Shown here: in pieces, positions 16,415 to 25,100 of the stretch
Position numbering within the stretch: position 1 is the first letter of the stretch
Layout: each line of letters begins with the position of its first letter
From: an uncultured Parabacteroides sp.
GTDB taxonomy: Bacteria > Bacteroidota > Bacteroidia > Bacteroidales > Tannerellaceae
Direction: 5' to 3'
Length of the DNA stretch: 64,000 bases
Assembly: GCF_905196875.1 (NCBI RefSeq)
Contig: NZ_CAJJWO010000014.1
Span: forward strand, 23,448-87,447
The notes under the pieces: generated by a model
Database searches by the model: none
What the model was told of the DNA's origin: nothing
The model's input: the letters and a program-made list of their open reading frames with translations, nothing else
Program-made: the position numbers and the translations under genes

Positions 16415-17610
16415 GAATAGGTGTCACAGGTATCGGTTGCGTGTCGGGTATCGGCATGAATGTGGAGGAACATCTTCGCGCTTTCCGCGACGGGCGGAAT
16501 GGGCTGGGACCTGTTACGCTCTTTCCTACCTCGCGTAAGGAACCTGTATCCGAAGTAAAGCGGACGAATGAGGAACTGAAGCAGGCGCTCGGTATTCCGG
16601 TATCCGCCGAATTATCGCGTACTGCTTTATTGGGGATGACGGCTGCCTTCGAGGCATTGGCCGACTCCGGGCTGGACTTGTCTGATCCGCATAGCGCATT
16701 ACGTATCGGTATGATTTCTTCCACCTCTACCGGGGGAATGGACCTGACGGAGTCTTTTTACCCTTCCTTCCGCGAGAATCCGGCACATGGGCGATTAAGA
16801 TATGTTGCCTCGCACGATGCCGGCGACAGTACGGAACGGATCGCCTCTTTCCTGGGAATTACCGGATTTCGGACAACGGTCAGTACGGCCTGTTCGTCTG
16901 CCGCCAACGCAATTATGCTCGGAGCCCGGATGATCCGGCAGGGAATGCTCGATGTGGTGATTGCCGGTGGGACGGATGCCTTGTGTAAGTTCACCTTAAA
17001 TGGTTTCGCTTCCCTGATGATCCTGGACAAGGAACCTTGCCGCCCTTTCGACAGCTCACGCGCCGGGTTGAATCTGGGGGAAGGGGCCGGTTACCTGGTA
17101 CTTCAATCGGAAGCGACTCTTGCCAATCCTCCCTATTGCCTGTTGTCAGGCTATGCGAATGCCAACGATGCTTTTCACCAGACGGCTTCTTCCGACGAAG
17201 GCACCGGTGCTTTCCTTGCCATGAAAGGTGCTCTGGATAAAGCGGGAGTGCGGCCGGAGGAGGTAGACTATATCAATGCTCACGGAACAGGGACCCCGAA
17301 TAATGATGCTTCCGAAAGCCGGGCTATTCTCCGCCTTTTCGAAGGCCGGATACCACCGTTCAGTTCTACGAAAACATGTACCGGCCATACATTGGGTGCC
17401 GCTGGTGGGATTGAGGCTGTATTCAGTGTGCTTTCCCTGAAACACGGTATTCTTTATCCGAATCTGAATTTCTCCGCTCCGGTAGAGGAAACAGGATTGA
17501 TCCCTGTTACCCGTTATCAGGAAGGATTGACTCTTCGCTCTGTATTATCTAACTCCTTTGGTTTCGGAGGGAACAATGCTTCTCTGCTTTTCCAGCAATT
17601 CGATCGATAA
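16411..17610 (+). CDS. Beta-ketoacyl-ACP synthase, FabF type (likely chain extension)
   Basis: A 399-residue ketosynthase with all catalytic residues: Cys161 (STACSSAANAIM), His291 (NAHGTGTPNNDA), Lys321 and His326 (SSTKTCTGHTLGAAGG), ending FGFGGNNASL. It overlaps the ACP gene by ATGA and precedes a shorter ketosynthase-like protein by 3 bases. This KS plus CLF-like order is that of ApeO and ApeC, whose heterodimer extends the polyene chain in described aryl polyene systems. The assignment as elongating enzyme is an inference from this order. Confidence 0.9.
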   Translation: MRIGVTGIGCVSGIGMNVEEHLRAFRDGRNGLGPVTLFPTSRKEPVSEVKRTNEELKQALGIPVSAELSRTALLGMTAAFEALADSGLDLSDPHSALRIGMISSTSTGGMDLTESFYPSFRENPAHGRLRYVASHDAGDSTERIASFLGITGFRTTVSTACSSAANAIMLGARMIRQGMLDVVIAGGTDALCKFTLNGFASLMILDKEPCRPFDSSRAGLNLGEGAGYLVLQSEATLANPPYCLLSGYANANDAFHQTASSDEGTGAFLAMKGALDKAGVRPEEVDYINAHGTGTPNNDASESRAILRLFEGRIPPFSSTKTCTGHTLGAAGGIEAVFSVLSLKHGILYPNLNFSAPVEETGLIPVTRYQEGLTLRSVLSNSFGFGGNNASLLFQQFDR

Positions 17611-17613
17611 ACT

Positions 17614-18474
17614 ATGTTTACAAAGCCGGTTTATATAGAAAAAATAGCAGCCTCTTTTGAACGGACGACCGACGGTTGTCAGCTCAGGGAACCTGACTAC
17701 AAGCTCCTGATCCCCAATGCAACCCTTCGCCGCCGTATGAGTCGTATGGTTCGTATGGGGGTGGCTACCGGATTGCAATGCATCGGGGAAACAGCTGTTC
17801 GTGTGGATGCGATCCTGACCGCCACAGGGCTGGGATGCCTGGCCGATACGGAGAAGTTTATGAATACGATACTGGAGCATAACGAGGAATTGCTTACTCC
17901 CACGGCATTTATCCAGTCTACGTTTAATACGATCGGGGCACAGATCGCTCTGCTTACCGGAAATCATAGCTATAATACGACTTACGTACATCGTGCCTTT
18001 TCTTTGGAAAGTGCTTTGTTGGATGCGGCTTTACTTTTGCAGGAAGGGGAAGCTTCGTCTGTTTTGGTCGGAGCTGTCGATGAAATGACGCCAGCTTTAG
18101 AGGTCATTCTCGGCCGTCTGGGGTTTTGGAAAAAGGCAAAACTCGGTGAAGGTGCGGCTTTCTTTCTATTGTCGGGAGATCCGTCGCCGAAATGTATGGC
18201 GGAGCTCCGGGATATGGAGTTTTTCAGCGGCTCTTTCACGAAGGAAGAGATCGATAAGCGCATGGAAGCTTTTCTATTTCGGAATGGAACTACGGATGCC
18301 TGCGTGGTCTTACCGGATGAATACAAACGCTATTGCGGAGAGTTCCCGACAGCTATGTCGTTTGCTTTGTGGTATGCGTGTTCCCGGATGCAGGAGACCG
18401 GTTCTTCCGACTCTGTTTTATTGTATAATTCCTTCCTGGACAATCATTCGTTTTTATTAATAAAGAAAGGGTAA
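17614..18474 (+). CDS. Ketosynthase-like chain-length-factor-type protein
   Basis: A 286-residue protein with a ketosynthase N-terminal fold but no catalytic set: where a nucleophilic Cys is expected the sequence reads SYNTTYVHRAFSLESAL, and there is no NAHGT histidine motif. LVGAVDEM and GEGAAFFLL retain the core pattern. It is shorter than a full ketosynthase (about 400). Proteins of this kind (ApeC) pair with an active ketosynthase in aryl polyene systems and act as chain length factor; the gene directly follows a full ketosynthase by 3 bases, as expected for such a pair. Chain length control is inferred. Confidence 0.7.
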   Translation: MFTKPVYIEKIAASFERTTDGCQLREPDYKLLIPNATLRRRMSRMVRMGVATGLQCIGETAVRVDAILTATGLGCLADTEKFMNTILEHNEELLTPTAFIQSTFNTIGAQIALLTGNHSYNTTYVHRAFSLESALLDAALLLQEGEASSVLVGAVDEMTPALEVILGRLGFWKKAKLGEGAAFFLLSGDPSPKCMAELRDMEFFSGSFTKEEIDKRMEAFLFRNGTTDACVVLPDEYKRYCGEFPTAMSFALWYACSRMQETGSSDSVLLYNSFLDNHSFLLIKKG

Positions 18475-18477
18475 TAT

Positions 18478-19191
18478 ATGGGATGGCTGATATTGATAGT
18501 CGTATTGGTTTGTGTCGGAGGTTTTCTGTTTTATGCCTCTTACAGCATTCGTTCGGGAGTATATGTGAAAGCCTTATGCAAGGGAGAAACCGATAAACGT
18601 GTGGTCTGTCTCACCTTCGACGATGGTCCTGACCCGAAACATACACCGCAGGTGTTGGATGTTCTTAAGAAGTATCAGGCACCGGCCGCCTTTTTTTGTG
18701 TAGGGGAAAAAGTACTGGAAAACCAGGAACTTTTCAAGCGTATGGTAAAGGAAGGGTATTATATCGGAAATCATACGTACCACCATTCCTGGAAGTTCCC
18801 GTTCCTTTCATTCAATGAGATGTATGACGAAGTATTGAAAGGTGAAGATGCCTTGTACACGTATGCAGACCCGTTATCAGCTTTCCGTCCTCCTTTTGGG
18901 GTAACGAATCCCACTATCGCCCGCGTGACGGATGAACTAGGCTATACAATAATCGGATGGAGCATTCGTTCTTTTGATACGCGGAGAGAATCTGAAGATA
19001 GGGTATTCCGCCGTATCATCAGGCAGATCGAACCGGGGGCTGTAATTTTGTTGCATGATCGCCTGCCCGGCTGTGCCTCTCTGGTAGCTCGTTTACTGGA
19101 ATATTTAAAGACAATCGATTATGAGGTCATTCCACTCGATACAATGTTTTATTTACCTCGTCCGTTTGAAAAAGAGTATGATAATGAATAG
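18478..19191 (+). CDS. NodB-type polysaccharide deacetylase family protein in the polyene operon
   Basis: A 237-residue carbohydrate esterase family 4 type protein with one N-terminal membrane segment (residues 3-20), so its catalytic domain probably faces the periplasm. Metal-binding motif 1 is TFDDGPD (Asp48, Asp49), motif 2 is NHTYHH (His99, His103), then FRPPFGVTN and a final LLHD. It could deacetylate or otherwise hydrolyse a sugar or lipid acceptor. Its sandwiching between the CLF-like and LolA-like genes, 3 bases after the former, makes a role in attaching or trimming the polyene lipid plausible, but no such activity is established to my knowledge. Confidence 0.8.
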   Translation: MGWLILIVVLVCVGGFLFYASYSIRSGVYVKALCKGETDKRVVCLTFDDGPDPKHTPQVLDVLKKYQAPAAFFCVGEKVLENQELFKRMVKEGYYIGNHTYHHSWKFPFLSFNEMYDEVLKGEDALYTYADPLSAFRPPFGVTNPTIARVTDELGYTIIGWSIRSFDTRRESEDRVFRRIIRQIEPGAVILLHDRLPGCASLVARLLEYLKTIDYEVIPLDTMFYLPRPFEKEYDNE

Positions 19192-19819
19192 ATATATATG
19201 CCTGTTGTTGCTTCTGGCCTTTTATTTGCCAATGGTGGCTCAAAAGGATCTGAAACCATTGGTTTCGACAGCTGAGTTTCAGGAGCGGCTGAAGAAGGAA
19301 GCGGCTTCGCTCTCTTCTATTGAAAGTGATTTTACACAGGAGAAGTTTCTGGACGTTTTTAATGAGAAGATTCTCTCGAAGGGACGTTTCTATTATAAAC
19401 AGGAGAATATGATCCGGATGGATTATACCTCACCGGTCGATTATCAGATTATTATCAATGGTCAAAAACTAAAAATCGTATCCGAAGGGAAAAGTAATGT
19501 TGTCAATCTGGGTTCCAACCAGATGATGAATGAAATGAAAGGGATGCTGGCTGCCTGTATGGTTGGCGATTTGAGTAGTATGACATCAGCGTATAAGTTG
19601 GAATATTATGAGTCGCCTTCTCTTTATGTGGTTAAGATCCGTCCGGTTTCTAAAAGTGTACAGGCTTATATCTCAGAGATCGTTATCTCGATAGATAAGA
19701 AAAATATGGCTGTACAAACGCTGCGCCTGTCGGAGAATGCAAAAGATTATACCGAATATCACTTTACAAACCAGCAATATAATACACTGACCGGTGATGA
19801 AAAGTTTGTTATCCGTTAG
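19178..19819 (+). CDS. LolA-like outer membrane lipoprotein carrier
   Basis: A 213-residue exported protein. The start is taken at the ATG at 19178 (19184 also possible), overlapping the deacetylase end; the signal peptide reads CLLLLLAFYLPMVAQ. The LolA-like domain has IESDFTQEKFLDVF, SKGRFYYKQENMIRMDY and a late SENAKDYTEYHF. LolA-type proteins carry hydrophobic molecules through the periplasm; in aryl polyene clusters a dedicated copy is thought to ferry the polyene lipid. It overlaps the following lipoprotein gene, indicating coupled expression. Confidence 0.8.
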   Translation: MIMNRYICLLLLLAFYLPMVAQKDLKPLVSTAEFQERLKKEAASLSSIESDFTQEKFLDVFNEKILSKGRFYYKQENMIRMDYTSPVDYQIIINGQKLKIVSEGKSNVVNLGSNQMMNEMKGMLAACMVGDLSSMTSAYKLEYYESPSLYVVKIRPVSKSVQAYISEIVISIDKKNMAVQTLRLSENAKDYTEYHFTNQQYNTLTGDEKFVIR

Positions 19820-20435
19820 TCTCTGTCTTTTACTGATCTGCTGTTCGTGCGCTCCGTCCATCACACGGGACTGCCGGAAAGGGGAAACATTACGGATAGG
19901 AAAAGAACAGCTTCTTCCTATGGTGGATGCTTCTGCCGGGTTGTGTAAATACAATATGACAATCGATTTCATGCGGAAGCATTTCAGTGGGCTATTGTTA
20001 GTCAAAGAAACGGATCAGGGAACCTACCGTACGCTTTTCAGCACCCATTTCGGATTGAGCCTTTTCGATTTGGAAATCGGGAGAGACGGTTTGATGGTAC
20101 ATCATTGTATTGAACCATTGAATAAAAAGAAGATACTGGATCTGTTTTATCGTGACTTCTCGGTCCTCTTCGGTTTGAACATACAGCCCGAAAATAAAGC
20201 GGTCGTTTACAACTGCACAAAACCACAAACGGATATTGTTTATAAATTGTTCCTGCCCGGCTTCAACGGATATTATCGTGTGGACGATATAACAAACCGC
20301 ATACAAGAGATCAAATTGGGAGCCGGCCTTCGTAAAACGACATTCCGCTCCCTTCCGGACAGTATCGGGATAGAAGCGATCCGTATAAGACATACGGGAT
20401 TAAGGCTTTCAATCGGTTTGGATGCCATAAAGTAG
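19797..20435 (+). CDS. Lipoprotein of the aryl polyene operon, possible LolB-like partner
   Basis: A 212-residue lipoprotein with lipobox LLICCSC near residue 18; the ATG at 19797 is preferred to the GTG at 19794. The body is strand-rich with HFGLSLFDLEIGRDGLMVHH, similar in style to outer-membrane acceptor lipoproteins that follow LolA homologues in such clusters. I do not recognise a firm family. Its 23-base overlap with the LolA-like gene and the absence of other acceptors suggest it receives the cargo at the outer membrane, which is inference. Confidence 0.6.
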   Translation: MKSLLSVSLCLLLICCSCAPSITRDCRKGETLRIGKEQLLPMVDASAGLCKYNMTIDFMRKHFSGLLLVKETDQGTYRTLFSTHFGLSLFDLEIGRDGLMVHHCIEPLNKKKILDLFYRDFSVLFGLNIQPENKAVVYNCTKPQTDIVYKLFLPGFNGYYRVDDITNRIQEIKLGAGLRKTTFRSLPDSIGIEAIRIRHTGLRLSIGLDAIK

Positions 20436-20507
20436 GAACTCTTGTCAGAGAAGGGTTAATACTCTGAAAAAGATTCGAAACAGACCAAAATAATAGAAAA
20501 ACTTCCC

Positions 20508-20515
20508 TACCTTTG
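20508..20515 (+). promoter_or_regulatory. Possible internal promoter -7 box
   Basis: TACCTTTG fits TAnnTTTG and lies 26 bases before the dehydratase ATG at 20541 in the 105-base gap of the operon, the widest gap within it. No TTTG is visible at the right upstream distance, so it may be weak or fortuitous. Confidence 0.35.
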
Positions 20516-20540
20516 TCCCACTAAATGCATAGTAAAAGGG

Positions 20541-20894
20541 ATGTTGACTGACTTTTATACAGTAGAAACCGTTGCGGGACAAGATGAAGAATATACCTGT
20601 GTAATCCGGCTGAATCCGGAGCATAATGTTTATAAAGGGCATTTTCCGGGTATGCCTGTGGTACCCGGTGTTTGTATGCTCCGCATAGTGAAAGAATGCG
20701 TATCGATGGTGTTGAATACTCCGATGCGTTTTCAAGCTATAAATAGTTGTAAATTCCTCTCTGTCGTGAACCCGCTGGAACATGGTATTCTTACGTTTGC
20801 ATTCTCTTTAGGTAATACCAACAGGCTACAGGCTATTGTAAGTGCAGGTGAGACGACTGTACTCAAACTAAAAGCAACGATTGTTGCGGAGTAA
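20541..20894 (+). CDS. ApeI-like (FabZ-type) dehydratase
   Basis: A 117-residue hotdog-fold protein, shorter than FabZ (about 150). It holds the signature HNVYKGHFPGMPVVPGVCML, with the catalytic-type His34. In E. coli FabZ the helix after PG supplies a glutamate fourteen residues past this His; here the position is Arg48. It therefore has the His half but not the acidic half of the active site, the reverse of the dehydratase at 13400. Together they could build a working heterodimer as ApeI:ApeP. It would dehydrate beta-hydroxyacyl-ACP at each cycle. Confidence 0.75.
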   Translation: MLTDFYTVETVAGQDEEYTCVIRLNPEHNVYKGHFPGMPVVPGVCMLRIVKECVSMVLNTPMRFQAINSCKFLSVVNPLEHGILTFAFSLGNTNRLQAIVSAGETTVLKLKATIVAE

Positions 20895-20904
20895 TAACGA
20901 ATAA

Positions 20905-22101
20905 ATGGTAACAGATACTACATATACATTTCCGGATCATTTCCGGCGGGAGGGGCAATTGGCTATTGTGATTCCAACGTACAATAACGCTATTACTCTT
21001 GGCCAGGTCCTCACGGATGTATTGGTTTATTCATTTCCTGTTATAGTGGTGAACGATGGTTCCACAGACCATACAGCGGAAGTGCTGAAAGGATTCTCCG
21101 AAATCGGTGTTATCAGTTATCCGAACAACCGGGGAAAAGGTTATGCTTTGAATACCGGACTGAAAGCAGCTATGGAGATCGGTTACCGTTATGTTATTAC
21201 ACTCGATTCGGACGGACAGCACTACGCAGACGATATCCCTGTTTTCCTGAAAGAAATAGAATTGCATCCGGATAGCCTATTGATCGGAGCACGTAATCTG
21301 GCTTCTGATAATATGCCCGGAAAAAATACCTTTGCCAATAAGTTCTCTAATTTCTGGTTTACACTGGAGACAGGCATCCGCTTAACTGATACCCAGTCGG
21401 GTTACAGGCTTTATCCTTTGAACAAGCTGAAGAAAGTACGTCTTTTCACAACAAAATACGAATACGAACTGGAGATAATCGTACAGGCTGCCTGGCGGAA
21501 TATACGGGTTGCGAATGTTCCGGTGAAAGTGTATTATCCACCGGCAGGAGAACGGGTTAGTCATTTTCGTCCGTTGCGGGATTTTACACGTATCAGTTTA
21601 TTGAACTCAGTGCTCGTAACCATTGCTTTGTTATGGTTCTGGCCCTGGAAATGCGTACGAAGCATAACGAAGGAGAATATAAAGAAATTCATATCGAAGA
21701 ATATCACTCATTCCCCGGAGTCGAATATACGGATCGCATTAGCGGTTATGTTCGGTGTTTTTATGGGAATTGTGCCTATCTGGGGATACCAGATGATTGT
21801 TGCCGGTATATTGGCCCATTTGATGGGGTTGAACAAAGTGATCACGATCGTTGCATCGAATATCAGTATCCCTCCAATGATTCCCTTCCTGTTATTCGGG
21901 AGTTATGTGACGGGAGGGTGGATACTGGATCGTCCTGTAAAGCTGAGTGTACATGAAGTGACATTCGATACGATCAGGGATTCGTTCGTTCAGTATCTGG
22001 CTGGAAGTATGGTCTTTGCCGTTATTTGCGGGTTATTGGCCGGTGTTGTTTGTCTAATGTTGCTTTCGTTATTTCGGAAGCCTGAGCATTCTGCCGGATG
22101 A
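20905..22101 (+). CDS. Family 2 glycosyltransferase fused to DUF2062
   Basis: A 398-residue protein. Residues 18-240 are a GT-A fold glycosyltransferase: IPTYNNA, VVNDGSTD (50-55), the DxD-type LDSDGQH (100-106), and a DTQSGYRLYP acceptor region. From about residue 255 a DUF2062 domain follows with three to four membrane segments (MFGVFMGIVPIWGYQMIV and later helices). Such fusions occur in flexirubin and aryl polyene clusters of Bacteroidetes. It may add a sugar to the polyene lipid or its carrier; the sugar is unknown. It ends in an ATGA overlap with the MMPL-fusion gene. Confidence 0.8.
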   Translation: MVTDTTYTFPDHFRREGQLAIVIPTYNNAITLGQVLTDVLVYSFPVIVVNDGSTDHTAEVLKGFSEIGVISYPNNRGKGYALNTGLKAAMEIGYRYVITLDSDGQHYADDIPVFLKEIELHPDSLLIGARNLASDNMPGKNTFANKFSNFWFTLETGIRLTDTQSGYRLYPLNKLKKVRLFTTKYEYELEIIVQAAWRNIRVANVPVKVYYPPAGERVSHFRPLRDFTRISLLNSVLVTIALLWFWPWKCVRSITKENIKKFISKNITHSPESNIRIALAVMFGVFMGIVPIWGYQMIVAGILAHLMGLNKVITIVASNISIPPMIPFLLFGSYVTGGWILDRPVKLSVHEVTFDTIRDSFVQYLAGSMVFAVICGLLAGVVCLMLLSLFRKPEHSAG

Positions 22102-25100
22102 ATAAGCTGTTTATCCATATATATAATTATCTGGAACGCCATGTAGCTGTCCGTTACCTGCTACTGGTCGGTAGCTTCCTGCTATTACTTTTCTTTGCTG
22201 TACAGGTGAAATTTGAAGAAGACGTAACCCGCTTTTTCCCAGATACGCAGGATGCCCGGAGTACGGAGATTGTTTTCCAAAACCTGAAGATCAAAGATAA
22301 GATTATCGTTATGTTGTCGTCTGCCGATACGGTATCCGGCACAGTTTCTTCCGATCGCCTGATTGAAGCAGGAGAAAATCTGAAAGATAGTTTGCTGGAA
22401 GAGGCCGGAACTGAGTACATAACGGATATATTTGCGGAGGTGGGTGAGGACATGATAGGGGAGGTGACCGGATTTATTTATGATAACCTGCCTGTTTTCC
22501 TGACTGAGGCTGATTATGTCCGGATGGATTCCGTATTGACCCCTGAGGGAATAGAACACCGTATGCGTAGTAATTATCTGAATCTGCTTTCTCCGGCAGG
22601 GGTGGCACTGAAGAATATTCTGCCCCGTGACCCGGTAGGTCTGGGTACTTCTTCTCTGGAAAAACTGCGCGATTTCCAGATGACGGCTAATTATGAGTTG
22701 TATGACGGGCATATTTTTTCAAAGGATATGTCGACCCTGTTGCTTTTTATTACTCCGCATTACGGGACAGGGAGTACAGGGAAAAATGAATTCCTGATCG
22801 ATACGATCGAAAAGCAACTGAAAGAAACGATGAACGCCTATCCCGGTGTAAAGGCGGAATATTTCGGGGGACCGTCGGTCGGTGTCTATAATGCCCGGCA
22901 GATCAAATCGGATACCATGTTGACCATGACGATCGCCCTGATCATCATTATCGGTTTTATAACATTGGTATTCAAAAGCCGTTCGGCTGTGATCCTGATC
23001 ATACTGCCTGTATTATATGGAGCTGTATTTTCACTGGCTCTGATCTTTTTCATTAAAGGTGCTGTGTCGGCCATTGCGATCGGGGCGGGTGCCGCTGTAT
23101 TTGGGGTGGCATTGAGTTACTCGATCCATGTATTGTCGCATTTTAATCATGTATCGTCCATTCGGCAGTTGATTGAGGAGCTGGCCTATCCGCTTACAGT
23201 GGGGAGCTTTACAACGGTCGGGGCTTTCTTTGGGTTGGTTTTCACCAGTTCGGACCTGCTACGTGACTTTGGCTTGTTTTCTTCATTGGCTTTGATCGGG
23301 ACAACTTTTTTTTGCCTGGTGTTCCTACCGCATTTCCTGAAGATAAAGAAAGGACATGAAGAGGCCGGCCGGGTTCTTCGTATTATTGAGAAGATCAACG
23401 GATATGCTTATGAAAAAAATAAGCCGCTGGTCATTACGATTGTGATCGTCTTTTTCTTGTCTCTTTATATGTCGGGAAAGGTGACGTTCGATAGTAATAT
23501 GATGAACCTGAGCTTCGAACCGGCTAACCTGAAGGCGGCGGAACAACGTTTGAACGATCTTTTCCAGTCGGATAATAAAACGACACTTTTCGTTTCGGTA
23601 GGTAATACTTCTGAGGAAGGATTACAACATTATGCGGAAACGAATCGTGAACTGGAAACCTTGAAAGCAGAAGGTAAGATTAAAGAGTTTGCTTCGGCAG
23701 AAAAAATATTTATTCCTTATGCAGAGCAACAGCGGCGTATCGACCGCTGGAACAGCTACTGGACAGCTGAACGGAAAGCATTGGTCGATAAAGAGATCAG
23801 GGAGAAAGCCGGGAAATATCATTTCCGGGCCGATACTTTTGATGACTTTTTTACCCTTCTGGATAAACAATATAGCCCTTGCGACTTTACTTCCGGCGAT
23901 TCTTCTTTGCCGTTGCTCGACAGTTGGGCTTCTTCGGCCGATTCACTTTCCATGTTTATCACGCAGGTTCGTTTGAATGAGGATGATAAAGAGTTTGTTT
24001 ATGACCGTTTTGACGATAATGACGGATTGGTGATTTTTGATCGCGGTTATTTTGCTAATAAGTGGGTCTCGGCTATCAATGATGACTTTTATCTGATCCT
24101 TTATATCTCCTCGTTTCTGATCTTCTTCGCTTTATTAATCTCGTACGGACGGATCGAATTGACGTTGATGACTTTTACTCCGATGGCTGTCAGCTGGGTG
24201 ATCATCCTGGGGCTGATGGCAGTGACTGGTACGCAGTTCAATATTGTGAATATCATCCTTTCGACCTTTATCTTCGGTTTGGGAGATGATTTCAGTATTT
24301 TTATCATGGATGGTCTGCAACAGGAATACCGGACGGGAAAAAAGATGCTTACTTCCCATAAGACAGCTATCTTTTTCTCTTCATTTACTGCGGTTGTAGG
24401 ACTTGGAGTACTGGTTTTTGCGAAACATCCTGCATTACAGTCGATCTCAGTAATTTCGATCCTGGGAATGATCTCTGTCGTATTGGTTTCTTATACGATC
24501 TTGCCGATCCTGTTCCGCTTTTTTATTTCCCGGCCTGCCTCAAAAGGAAATTTCCCGTATACTTTGTCCGCACTTTTGGTCACAGTGTGGTTTTTTGGCT
24601 TGTTTGTCACCGGCTGTTTATTGATGATGGGAGTAGCGCTTCTGTTGATATTGCTACCTGCAGGAAGGAATAGAAAAAAGCGGTTATTCAGCCGGATCAT
24701 GATGTATATGCTCCGTATTTTCCTGAAAGCTGCCTGGATAGCCCGGCGTGAGAAAATAAATCCGGGTAATGAAACTTTTGAGAAGCCGTCGGTGATCATT
24801 GCTAACCATCAGTCTTTTGTAGATATACTGGTCATGCTTTCCCTGGCACCGAAGCTGGTGATGGTTACGAACAGGTGGGTATGGCATTCCCCTGTTTTTG
24901 GAAAAATTGTGCAATATGCTGATTTTGTGCAGACGGAAGATGGGTATGAAAAGGTCCTGCACCATCTTCGTGATAAGGTTTCTCAGGGATATTCGGTGGT
25001 TGTTTTCCCGGAAGGGACGCGTTCGGCAGACTGTAAAGTACATCGTTTTCATAAAGGTGCTTTTTATCTGGCTGAAAAGTTACAGTTGGATATACTGCCG

